Shown piece by piece: positions 49,448 through 57,141 of a stretch of 64,000 nucleotides of DNA (position 1 is its first letter; each line of letters opens with the position of its first letter). Under the pieces are notes generated by a model that ran no database searches, was not told the DNA's origin, and worked only from the letters and a program-made list of their open reading frames with translations. The stretch is from Rhodocista pekingensis (GTDB taxonomy: Bacteria; Pseudomonadota; Alphaproteobacteria; Azospirillales; Azospirillaceae). Made by a program: the position numbers and the translations under genes. The stretch lies in the NCBI RefSeq assembly GCF_042665545.1, contig NZ_JBHTCM010000010.1, forward strand, positions 620,001 to 684,000. The letters run 5' to 3'.

Positions 49448-50251
49448 TCAAATCCACTGAGGTTGAGCCATCGGAACGGGAACCCACTCGGTTTCGCCCT
49501 TCTGGTGGAATACTGCGAGGATGTCGATGGGCTTCGAACCCTTCTTGGTGAACGTGACTCTCAGAGGATAACTAGGGGTCAACGCCCCACCCACTGGACG
49601 CATCGACACTACATGTGCAGTGCCTCCATTTATAAATTTGAAAGCATCCTTGTTGAAACCACCGATAAAGGGCTGCTTGTTTTTCATCTCCCATCCAATC
49701 TCCGCCTCAGCGTTTTGCGTAACGAAAGCGAAGTTCGGATTCGGCTCTATCAAGTGTGACGCTTGGACAGTGACCTCGATTGAACCGTCGCTATATGTGG
49801 TCTGCACAAACGTGAGGTTCGAAAATCCTTGATGCTGCGGGGTGAAGGAGGCATGCCCCTGGGTCAGGCTAACAATTTGTGAAATAGCAGCCTCAAGCCC
49901 GATAGTGTGCATATCGATATACAGCGTTTGCTTGAGCACTGGCGGCATTTCACTCCCATCAACCCGAACAGGAACTATCTGAATTTTTCCCTTCGACGCT
50001 CCATATAGTGCGTTCTGCCACTCCAATTTCACCATTCCGCTAGCAAGACTGTTCGCAGAAACAAAGAAGAACACGAACTCCGGTGACTCTAGCCCCTTGT
50101 TCATTCGATCAATAATCCCGTCACCGGGTCGAATCGACCATGAGTCGTAGAACACTTGATCTTGACCGAATATCGCTGCTAGCCTCAGCGCAACGGCTTC
50201 GACGAGTGGCTTATCGTTGTGGTTATGGCTGAGAAAGATGCGGTGAGCCAT
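49448..50251 (-). CDS. TIR-domain protein with an unassigned C-terminal domain
   Basis: A 267-residue protein. Residues 1 to about 130 are a TIR domain: RIFLSHNHNDKPLVEAVALR, VFYDSWSIRPGDGII, SPEFVFFFVSANSLAS, and the putative NAD-cleaving Glu77 in MVKLEWQNALYG. The last ~120 residues are strand-rich and were not recognised. Start MAHRIF has AGAGG 6-10 bases upstream. The gene is visibly AT-richer than its surroundings (for example TTTATAAATTTGAAAGC) and lies between two copies of the same IS, so it was acquired. Prokaryotic TIR proteins often act in defence by depleting NAD or producing signals (known); that role here is inference, with no partner gene detected. Confidence 0.85.
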   Translation of the reverse strand: MAHRIFLSHNHNDKPLVEAVALRLAAIFGQDQVFYDSWSIRPGDGIIDRMNKGLESPEFVFFFVSANSLASGMVKLEWQNALYGASKGKIQIVPVRVDGSEMPPVLKQTLYIDMHTIGLEAAISQIVSLTQGHASFTPQHQGFSNLTFVQTTYSDGSIEVTVQASHLIEPNPNFAFVTQNAEAEIGWEMKNKQPFIGGFNKDAFKFINGGTAHVVSMRPVGGALTPSYPLRVTFTKKGSKPIDILAVFHQKGETEWVPVPMAQPQWI

Positions 50252-50349
50252 CGCTACCTCTCGTCTGAATAGGCCGTCGCCGAAGATATACATTAGAAAG
50301 GTTAGTGGCCACGGCGTCGTGAAGGCGCAGCTTGCTGATAGTCCGTTCG

Positions 50350-51230
50350 AGAATCCTACCTCTGGCTGATGCGGCGTAGGAGGAGGGAACCCATGGCGAG
50401 GTGGATCATGGCTTCGGAGACATCGATCCGCTTTTCGTAGTCTCGGACGAGGAGATGCCAACGGTCAGCCAGCCGAAGGTGCGCTCGACGACCCAGCGGC
50501 GAGGCAGGGCCTTGAAGCCGGGGTCGTGAGCGGTTTGGCGGACGACCTCGACGACGAAGTCTAGGAAGCGGACCTTGTCCATCAGCCTGCCCCGGTCGTA
50601 GGCACCATCGTCGAAGAGCTGCGCCCCCCGGGGCAGGCGCTTGCGGATGGCATCCAGGATGAGCTGCGCGCCTGCGCTGTCGGAGATGTCGGCGGTAATC
50701 GGGTTCACCATCAGCAACCGCCCGTCCGCCTCCACGGCGATGTGGCTCTTGCGACCCTTGACCTTCTTGCCCGCATCGAAGCCGCGCTGTGCCGCCGTCT
50801 GGGCCTTGACCGACTGGCTGTCGATGACACCGACGCTGGGGCTCGCCTCCCGACCAGCGCGCTCCCGGTCGATCATCAGGGCCACATCGTGGATGGTGCG
50901 GAACAGCAGGCGGCGCACGAACACGCGGAACCACCAGTAGACCGTCTGCCAGGGCGGGAAATCCTTCGGCAGCATCCCCCGCCTGACCGGGTCCTGTAGC
51001 GGATCGCGTTCGGGATCTCGCGCAGGTCCGCATCCCGCTTCCGATCGGCCTTGTCAGGCGGCGGCAGAAGCGGCGCGATCCGTGACCATTCCTCATCGGT
51101 CAGGTCCGTCGGGTAACGCTTCGTCTTCTTCTCGATCTCGGCCATCCGGCCACGGTTCGCTCGGGTCCACATCCCGAGCCTGAATCACGTCACCACCCCG
51201 GCTTCAAGCCTTCACAAATGGGCTCTGGCC
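50350..51230 (-). mobile_element. IS5-family insertion sequence, degenerate
   Basis: A nearly full-length element of about 880 bases. The right end is defined by identity with the truncated copy up to GGGCTCTGGCC (51228-51230). The left end lies just past the transposase stop (50356); the second inverted repeat was not resolved. The coding region is broken (see pseudogene). Confidence 0.8.
50356..51145 (-). pseudogene. IS5-family DDE transposase, frameshifted
   Basis: The transposase is split among three frames. N-terminal MAEIEKKTKRYPTDLTDEEW runs to SGGGCCRR, where the frame is lost near 50980 (compared with the family SGGGWRMLP, a deletion of about 7 bases). The middle frame carries MLPKDFPPWQTVYWW, Asp in VIDSQSVK, Asp in FDDGAYDRG, and Glu in VVERTFGWLT. 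It is lost again near 50460, and VRDYEKRIDVSEAMIHLAMG continues in another frame. All DDE residues survive, but no single product can be made unless frameshifting corrects both breaks. Confidence 0.85.
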
Positions 51231-51459
51231 GATCAGTCTTTCAAACAATATGGGCGATCTACCGCAATCTTCACTGGGCAAGCGCTGGGCTTCCTGCACC
51301 TTGCGTCAAGACAGCAACCACGCAGTAGAGGTGCGACCGCGGAGAATTCAGCAACCCACTCGGCCGTACATGCTGTAGTGGACTGGTCGACTCGTTTCTT
51401 CTACGGTCAATGCCATTGACCATCTTTTGGTGATCCTGGCGACCAGATGCGGTGCCTGC
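51231..51459. other. Non-coding remainder of the accessory patch
   Basis: About 230 bases, still less GC-rich than the flanks, with no gene. A palindrome GGTCAATG-C-CATTGACC lies at 51405-51421 followed by ATCTTTT on the plus strand. It separates the IS from the recR stop and probably belongs to the acquired DNA. Confidence 0.5.
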
Positions 51460-52065
51460 CTACAGGCTCCGCCGCGCCCGCAGGGCCGCGGTCAGGGTGC
51501 CGTCGTCGAGGTAGTCCAGCTCGCCGCCCACCGGCACCCCGTGCGCGAGGCGGGAGATGCGGACGTCGCAGCCCTCCAGCCGGTCGGCGAGATAGTGCGC
51601 CGTGGTCTGGCCGCCGACCGTGGCGTTCAGCGCCAGGATCACCTCCGTGACCTCCGGCCGGCTGGCCCGTTCCAGCAGCTTCGGCACGTTCAGGTCGTCC
51701 GGCCCGACGCCCTCCAGCGCCGAGAGTGTGCCGCCCAGCACATGGTAGAGGCCGCGGTAGGCGCCCGTGCGCTCCAGCGCCCAGAGGTCGCCCACCTCCT
51801 CCACCACGCAGAGGGTGGTGCGGTCGCGGCCGCCGGGGCGCTCGCCGTCGCGGCAGACATGGCAGGGGTCGCCGGTATCCAGGTTGCCGCAGACCGAGCA
51901 GGTGCGGATGCCCGCGGCGGCGGCGGCCATCGCCTCGGCCAGCGGCTCCATCAGCGTGTCGCGCTTCTTGATGAGGTGCAGCGCCACCCGCCGCGCGGAG
52001 CGGGGGCCGAGCCCCGGCAGCTTGGCCAGGAGCTGGATCAGGCGGTCGATCTCGGGTCCGGTCAT
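51460..52065 (-). CDS. recR: Recombination mediator RecR
   Basis: A 201-residue protein of RecFOR gap repair. Helix-hairpin-helix region LPGLGPRSARRVALHLI, the C4 zinc motif CSVCGNLDTGDPCHVC, and the Toprim domain (LCVVEEVGDLWALERTG). Last gene of the ffs-dnaX-ybaB-recR group; about 120 bases after ybaB. Confidence 0.97.
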   Translation of the reverse strand: MTGPEIDRLIQLLAKLPGLGPRSARRVALHLIKKRDTLMEPLAEAMAAAAAGIRTCSVCGNLDTGDPCHVCRDGERPGGRDRTTLCVVEEVGDLWALERTGAYRGLYHVLGGTLSALEGVGPDDLNVPKLLERASRPEVTEVILALNATVGGQTTAHYLADRLEGCDVRISRLAHGVPVGGELDYLDDGTLTAALRARRSL

Positions 52066-52186
52066 GGGGCCCAGAATATGGCGGTGTTCGCGCCTTGTTC
52101 CAGTGGAATGTCGGCGGCCCCGGTGCCGCCCGGATGACGGGCCGTCGGGCCGCGCCCGCGGAGGAGCGCGGCCGGCGCGTCCCGGC

Positions 52187-52510
52187 TCAGAACGGCAGCT
52201 TGAAGCCCGGCGGCAGCTTCAGCCCGCCCATCAGCTTCGCGGTCTCCTCGGCCATGTGGGCCTCGACCTTGTTCTTGGCGTCGTTGAAGGCGGCGACGAT
52301 CAGGTCCTCCAGCACCTCGACGTCCTCGGGATCGACGACGGACTTGTCGAGCTTGATCTGCTTCAGCTCGCCCTTGCCGTTCAGCAGGATGCTGACCATG
52401 CCGCCGGCGGACACGCCGTTGACCTCGACCTCCGCCAGCTTGCTCTGCATCTCCTGCATGCGGGCCTGCATCTGCTGGGCCTGCTTCATCATGTTGCCGA
52501 GGTTCTTCAT
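52187..52510 (-). CDS. ybaB: YbaB/EbfC nucleoid-associated protein
   Basis: A 107-residue protein starting MKNLGNMMKQAQQMQARMQE with the conserved helix-strand fold and VEVNGVSAGGMVSILLNGKG in the sheet. Binds DNA and is nearly always between dnaX and recR, as here. It starts 3 bases after the dnaX stop. Confidence 0.96.
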   Translation of the reverse strand: MKNLGNMMKQAQQMQARMQEMQSKLAEVEVNGVSAGGMVSILLNGKGELKQIKLDKSVVDPEDVEVLEDLIVAAFNDAKNKVEAHMAEETAKLMGGLKLPPGFKLPF

Positions 52511-52513
52511 GAC

Positions 52514-54442
52514 TCAGAAATCTCCTTCCCAATCGCCATCGTCCATGGACGGCGGAGCGTCGAAATAAGGGTTGTCGGGCGGCATGTCACCATCGTCGCC
52601 GCCGGCATCGTCCTCCGGCGGGGCGGGCGGGGCCGCAAGCGCGGCCTGGGCCGCCTGCTGCGCCGCTTCCTGCGCCAGATCGCGGATCGTCTCGATCCGC
52701 GCCCCGGGAAAGGCGGCCAGCACCGCCTGGACCAGGGGATGCGCCTCCACCTGCCGGCGGATCTCGGCCTCGGCGGCGCGGGCCTTCTCCCGCAGGGTCG
52801 GCTGCCCCGGCGCGCTGGAGACGGACACCACCCAGCGCCGCCCGGTCCATTCCGTCAGAAGCTGGCCGACGCGGCCGGCCAGATTGTGCGGCGCCTGCGG
52901 CTCCGGACGGAACTCGATCTGTCCGGGCTCGAACCGGACGAGATGCACCAGCGTCTCCAGGTCCGCGGCGATGCGGGCCTCGCGCCGCTCGTTGAAGAGC
53001 GCGACGACGTCCGCGAAGTCGCGCGGGTCCGCCAGCGCGGCAGGGGCGGCGTCGGGCGCCAGGGCCTCCGCCGGCTGCGGCACGGCCGGCGCGCCGACGG
53101 CAAGGCCCCGCGGCGCCGGGGCGGAGAGCGCCGCGAGAGGCGCCGCAGCGGCCAGCGCCCGCGGCCCGCCGCCACCGCCGGCAGGTCCCGCCGACAGCGC
53201 CCGCGCCGCCGCCTCGGCCCCGCCGGCCTCCTGGATCTTCTTCAGCAGGTCGCCCGGCGTCGGCAGGTCGGAGGCATAGGCGAGACGGATCACCACCATC
53301 TCCAGCGCCTGCATGGGCACCGGCGCCTGCTGCACCTCCCCCAGCCCCTTCAGCAGGATCTGCCAGGCGCGGGTCAGGGCGGGCATGCCCAGCGCCCCGG
53401 CCAGGGCGACGCCGCGGGTGCGCTCCGTCTCGGGGATGGCGGGGTCCTCGGCCGTGCCGGGAACGACCCGGGTGCGGGTCAGGAAATGGGTGAAGTCCAG
53501 CAGGTCCTGGACGATCACCACCGGATCGGCGCCGCGCCGGTGCAGCCCGTCCAGCACGCCCAGCGCATCCGCCGGCCGCGCCGCCATGGCGGCTTCGAAC
53601 AGGTCCACGATCAGGCCGCGGTCGGCAAGGCCGAGCATGTCGCGCACCTGCTCCGCCGTCACCCGGCCGGAACCCAGCGCGATCGCCTGGTCCAGCAGCG
53701 ACAGCCCGTCGCGGACCGAGCCGTCGGCGGCGCGGGCGATCAGGGAGATCGCCTCCGCCTCGGCCTCCACCCCCTCCTTGCCGGCGATGCGGGTGAAGTG
53801 GCCGACCAGCGTGCCCTGGTCCACCCGGCGCAGGTCGAACCGCTGGCAGCGCGACAGCACCGTGATCGGTACCTTGCGGATCTCGGTGGTGGCGAAGACG
53901 AACTTCACATGCGGCGGCGGTTCCTCCAGCGTCTTCAGGAGCGCGTTGAACGCGCCCTTGGACAGCATGTGGACCTCGTCGATGATGTAGAGCTTGTAGC
54001 GCGCCGCCGCCGGGGCGTAGCGCACGCCGTCGATGATCTCGCGGATGTTGTCCACGCCGGTGTTGCTGGCGGCGTCCATCTCCAGCACATCGACATTGCG
54101 GTCGGCCGCGATGGAGCGGCACTGCTCGCAGACGCCGCAGGGCGTAATGGTGGGGCCGCCCTTGCCGTCCGGGCCGACGCAGTTCAGGGCGCGGGCGATG
54201 ATGCGGGCGGTGGTGGTCTTGCCCACCCCGCGCACCCCGGTCAGCATGTAGGCCTGATGGATGCGGCCCGACTGGATGGCGTTGCGCAGCGTGCGGACCA
54301 GCGCATCCTGGCCCACCAGCTCGTCGAAGGACTGCGGTCGGTACTTGCGCGCCAGCACGCGGTAGGCGGCTCCGGCGGAGGGGGCCGGGGCGGCGGCTTC
54401 GGTGTCGGGCACGAGCGTCGTGTCGGTCACGGGGCGCGTCAA
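52514..54442 (-). CDS. dnaX: DNA polymerase III gamma/tau subunit
   Basis: A 642-residue clamp-loader ATPase. Walker A GVRGVGKTTTARIIA, zinc module CVGPDGKGGPTITPCGVCEQ, Walker B YIIDEVHML, and sensor LSRCQRFDLRRV. The C-terminal tau-like part is Ala/Pro-rich with an acidic end (DDAGGDDGDMPPDNPYFD), as in alphaproteobacterial tau. Whether gamma is produced by frameshifting cannot be told. Follows ffs by about 200 bases. Confidence 0.96.
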   Translation of the reverse strand: MTRPVTDTTLVPDTEAAAPAPSAGAAYRVLARKYRPQSFDELVGQDALVRTLRNAIQSGRIHQAYMLTGVRGVGKTTTARIIARALNCVGPDGKGGPTITPCGVCEQCRSIAADRNVDVLEMDAASNTGVDNIREIIDGVRYAPAAARYKLYIIDEVHMLSKGAFNALLKTLEEPPPHVKFVFATTEIRKVPITVLSRCQRFDLRRVDQGTLVGHFTRIAGKEGVEAEAEAISLIARAADGSVRDGLSLLDQAIALGSGRVTAEQVRDMLGLADRGLIVDLFEAAMAARPADALGVLDGLHRRGADPVVIVQDLLDFTHFLTRTRVVPGTAEDPAIPETERTRGVALAGALGMPALTRAWQILLKGLGEVQQAPVPMQALEMVVIRLAYASDLPTPGDLLKKIQEAGGAEAAARALSAGPAGGGGGPRALAAAAPLAALSAPAPRGLAVGAPAVPQPAEALAPDAAPAALADPRDFADVVALFNERREARIAADLETLVHLVRFEPGQIEFRPEPQAPHNLAGRVGQLLTEWTGRRWVVSVSSAPGQPTLREKARAAEAEIRRQVEAHPLVQAVLAAFPGARIETIRDLAQEAAQQAAQAALAAPPAPPEDDAGGDDGDMPPDNPYFDAPPSMDDGDWEGDF

Positions 54443-54642
54443 CTCGGGTCGCGGGCGGTGTCGCTGCGGACGGGACGTGCCAGTCTAGTCAGCGGCCCCC
54501 GACTTGTCGCCGTCGAAGTGCGGGACATCGTGGACGGCCGCAGGCGACCGCCTCCCGCGGGGCCGGCCGGAACCGACCCGCCTGCGGGGGAACCATGCCC
54601 GGCAGACCGGGGCTGGCGGGAACCGTCCGTCAGGGGAGAGGT

Positions 54643-54743
54643 GGGAGGCTGGACAAACGACCCGGGCCGAAACTCGTTACGGCTGCTTCCTTCCGGACCT
54701 GACCGGATTGGCGAGAGACCCGTCCGCCGCCAACCTCCCGGCC
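54643..54743 (-). ncRNA. ffs: Signal recognition particle RNA (4.5S)
   Basis: The minus strand reads GTCAGGTCCGGAAGGAAGCA in the apical domain, the universal Ffh-binding loop of bacterial SRP RNA. The ends pair as GGGAGGTTGG (54730-54739) with CCAGCCTCCC (54643-54652) over ten positions including one GU pair. Length about 97-101 bases, right for 4.5S RNA. A CATATA -10-like box lies just upstream (54745-54752). Its position before dnaX-ybaB-recR is the normal arrangement. Confidence 0.93.
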
Positions 54744-54744
54744 C

Positions 54745-54752
54745 CTATATGG
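54745..54752 (-). promoter_or_regulatory. Putative -10 region of ffs
   Basis: On the minus strand CCATATAGGG lies about 7 bases before the first paired G of the SRP RNA. A matching -35 was not clear. Confidence 0.45.
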
Positions 54753-54853
54753 ATCGGCAGCCCCCCCGGAGGCAAGGGGTAAAGAGGCCCGGGGAAAGAG
54801 CCAGGGGGGACACGGCCGCCCCAGGCCGGCCGCGCCCGGACCGCCGGGGCCGC

Positions 54854-55315
54854 TCAGAAGGCCGGGTCCGGGCCGGCCGCGGGGTCGAGATGCCGCACCG
54901 CGAAGCCGTGCCCGGCGGCCAGCAGCTCCGCCACCCGCAGCCGGTGGCAGTCGTGCGGCTGCGCCTCGAAACAGAGCAGGCAGGCCGGCGCCTCGGCCAC
55001 GACAGCCGCCGCGCGGGCAAGGTCGTGCGCGGCCTCCGGGGTGGCGAGGCTGTCGTCCACGATCCGCCAGAACTCCTCCATCCGCCCGGCCCGGTTGGCA
55101 AGGCGGCCCTCCTTCGGCGTGCCCAGCCCCTTCAGGTGCAGGTAGCCGATGCCCGCCTCCGCCAGCGTGGCGGCCAGCGGCCGCTTGGAGAAGCCGGCGC
55201 TGCGGGACAGCGGCAGGTCGCGCACGTCCAGCACCGTGCGCACCCCTGCCGCCTTCAGGACCCCGATCAGATCGGGCAGGGCCGCCCCCTCATAGCCGAT
55301 GGTGTAGAGCTGCAT
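54854..55315 (-). CDS. DUF488 family protein
   Basis: A 153-residue protein with the family landmarks YTIGYEGAALPDLIGVLKAA, VLDVRDLPLSRSAGFSK, and the Cys/His-containing LLCFEAQPHDCHR. Function not firmly established. Gap of about 40 bases to the peptidase gene that follows upstream on the same strand. No operon partner that explains it. Confidence 0.88.
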   Translation of the reverse strand: MQLYTIGYEGAALPDLIGVLKAAGVRTVLDVRDLPLSRSAGFSKRPLAATLAEAGIGYLHLKGLGTPKEGRLANRAGRMEEFWRIVDDSLATPEAAHDLARAAAVVAEAPACLLCFEAQPHDCHRLRVAELLAAGHGFAVRHLDPAAGPDPAF

Positions 55316-55356
55316 GGGAACGGCCCGCCTCCTGTCAGGTCATCCGGGGCGCCGGA

Positions 55357-57006
55357 TCAGCGCCCCTCCTTCAGGGACTTCTCGCGGACGGCGCGGAACT
55401 CCGACCCCTTGTACCAGGAAGGCCAGTCGGTGCCGTTGGCGAGATCGCGGCTCAGATCGTAGACCATCCGCAGATCGTCCACCGCCCCGGTCAGGTCCAT
55501 GCCCGGCACCCATTCGTCGTGCGGGGTGTGGTAGCGCAGGCGCGTGAACTCGTTGTACTGCGCCCGGCCCCACTCCTCGCCGTGCTCGATGCTGTCCACG
55601 CCGGAACCGGCGAACATCATGGGGACACCGATCTTGGCCAGCGGGAAGTGGTCGGACCGGTAGTAGAGGCCGCGCTCGGGGAAGGGTTCCGGCTTCACGA
55701 TCTTGTTGTTGCCCTCGGCCCAGCGGGCCAGACGGTCCTCAAGCTCCGACTTGCCGGCGCCGGTCACGACGATGTCGCGCATCGGACCGAAGGGGTTCAG
55801 CATGTCCATGTTGAAGCCGCCGACCGTGCGGGCGGGCGGGAAGACCGGGTTCTTCGCGTAGTATTCGGAGCCCAGCAGCCCCTGCTCCTCCGCCGTGTAG
55901 GAGAGGAAGGCGATGGTCCGCTCCGGCCGCTCGCCCTTGGCGAACGCCTCGGCCAGTTCGATCAGGCCGGCGACACCCGTCGCGTTGTCCATGGCGCCGT
56001 TGTAGATGTCGTCCCCGTCCATCGCCGGGCCGCGGCCCAGATGGTCCCAGTGGGCGGAGATCAGCACCACCTCGTCGGGCCGCTTGCTGCCGGTCAGCTT
56101 GCCGATGATGTTGTAGCTGTCGAAGGTGCGCACCTTGTTGGTGACCGCGGCCGAGGCGGTGAGCTTGAGCGGCACCGGCTTGAAGCCGCGCTGCGCCGCG
56201 GCCTTCGCCAGGGCGTCGAAATCCTGCCCGGCAAGGGAGAACATCTCCCGCGCCACATCCTGCTGCACCCAGCCCTGGATCGTCGGGCGAGACCTGCCGC
56301 CGTCGGGCGGCACCAGATCCAGCTTCGGCACGCGCCAGGAATTGGTCACCACGGCCCAGGGATAGCCCGCGGCCCGGGTCTCGTGGACGATCAGCACGCC
56401 CGCCGCGCCCTGGCGCTCGGCCTCCTCGTACTTGTACGGCCAGCGGCCGTACCAGGTCATGGCGTTGCCGTTGAAAAGACTCGGGTCCTGCGTGGCGAAG
56501 CCGGGATCGTTGACCAGCACGACCACCGTCTTGCCGCGCACGTCCAGTCCGGCATAGTCGTTCCAGCCATATTCAGGCGCGACGATGCCGTAGCCGACGA
56601 AGACCACCTCGCTGTCGGTCAGCGCCTGCTCCGGCTCCGGCCGGCGGCTGACGGTGATCATCTGGGTGAAGAAGTCGTAGCTCTTCTCGCCGCCCGGCCC
56701 CTTCACCGTCAGCGGCGACTGGCTGAGGCCCGTGACCTCCACCAGCGGCACCCGTTGCAGGTAGCTGTCGCCCACCGCCGGCTCCAGCCCCAGGGCGCGG
56801 AACTGCCCGGTGATGTAGTCCAGCGACTTCTGCTCGCCCGGGGTTCCGGGCTTGCGCCCTTCGAATTCGTCGGACGCCAGGACCTTGACGTGCTCCGTCA
56901 GCTCCTCGGCGGTGATCGCTGCTTGCTGGGCCAGCGCCGCAGCGGCGGGAACCACCGTGAGAGCGGTTCCCAGAAGCAGGCCTCTCACTCTCGTCAGACG
57001 CATCAT
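55357..57006 (-). CDS. M28 family metallopeptidase (copy 1)
   Basis: A 549-residue exported aminopeptidase-like protein with a signal peptide (LLLGTALTVVPAAAALAQ), a PA-type insert domain (LDVRGKTVVVLVNDPGF, GAAGVLIVHETRA), and the M28 core with zinc ligands in HWDHLGRG, NGAMDNATGVAG, YTAEEQGLLGSEYY and YYRSDHFPLAK. All metal and catalytic residues appear intact. Near-identical to the next gene upstream. Confidence 0.92.
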   Translation of the reverse strand: MMRLTRVRGLLLGTALTVVPAAAALAQQAAITAEELTEHVKVLASDEFEGRKPGTPGEQKSLDYITGQFRALGLEPAVGDSYLQRVPLVEVTGLSQSPLTVKGPGGEKSYDFFTQMITVSRRPEPEQALTDSEVVFVGYGIVAPEYGWNDYAGLDVRGKTVVVLVNDPGFATQDPSLFNGNAMTWYGRWPYKYEEAERQGAAGVLIVHETRAAGYPWAVVTNSWRVPKLDLVPPDGGRSRPTIQGWVQQDVAREMFSLAGQDFDALAKAAAQRGFKPVPLKLTASAAVTNKVRTFDSYNIIGKLTGSKRPDEVVLISAHWDHLGRGPAMDGDDIYNGAMDNATGVAGLIELAEAFAKGERPERTIAFLSYTAEEQGLLGSEYYAKNPVFPPARTVGGFNMDMLNPFGPMRDIVVTGAGKSELEDRLARWAEGNNKIVKPEPFPERGLYYRSDHFPLAKIGVPMMFAGSGVDSIEHGEEWGRAQYNEFTRLRYHTPHDEWVPGMDLTGAVDDLRMVYDLSRDLANGTDWPSWYKGSEFRAVREKSLKEGR

Positions 57007-57141
57007 TCCGTCCTTGTTCGTTCGGGGTCCACGCCGGAGCCGCCCGCCCCTCCAGGCGGTGCGGCCCCGGCATGGACCGTCCTTGTCGAGTCGTCACCCC
57101 GGCGATCGGCGGGGCGGGGTCAGCTCACCCGGAGCCCCGGA

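Noticed and set aside
50252..50461. An N-terminal extension of the TIR protein reading into the IS
   Set aside because: The upstream codons come from the IS 3' end; MAHRIF has a good ribosome-binding site and is the typical TIR start.
50356..51145. A functional IS transposase made by programmed frameshifting
   Set aside because: Some IS5 subgroups use frameshifting, but two separate breaks, one with a probable 7-base deletion, make decay more likely.
51405..51421. The GGTCAATG palindrome as a terminator of recR
   Set aside because: It is followed by an A/T run only on the opposite strand from recR; kept as an observation only.
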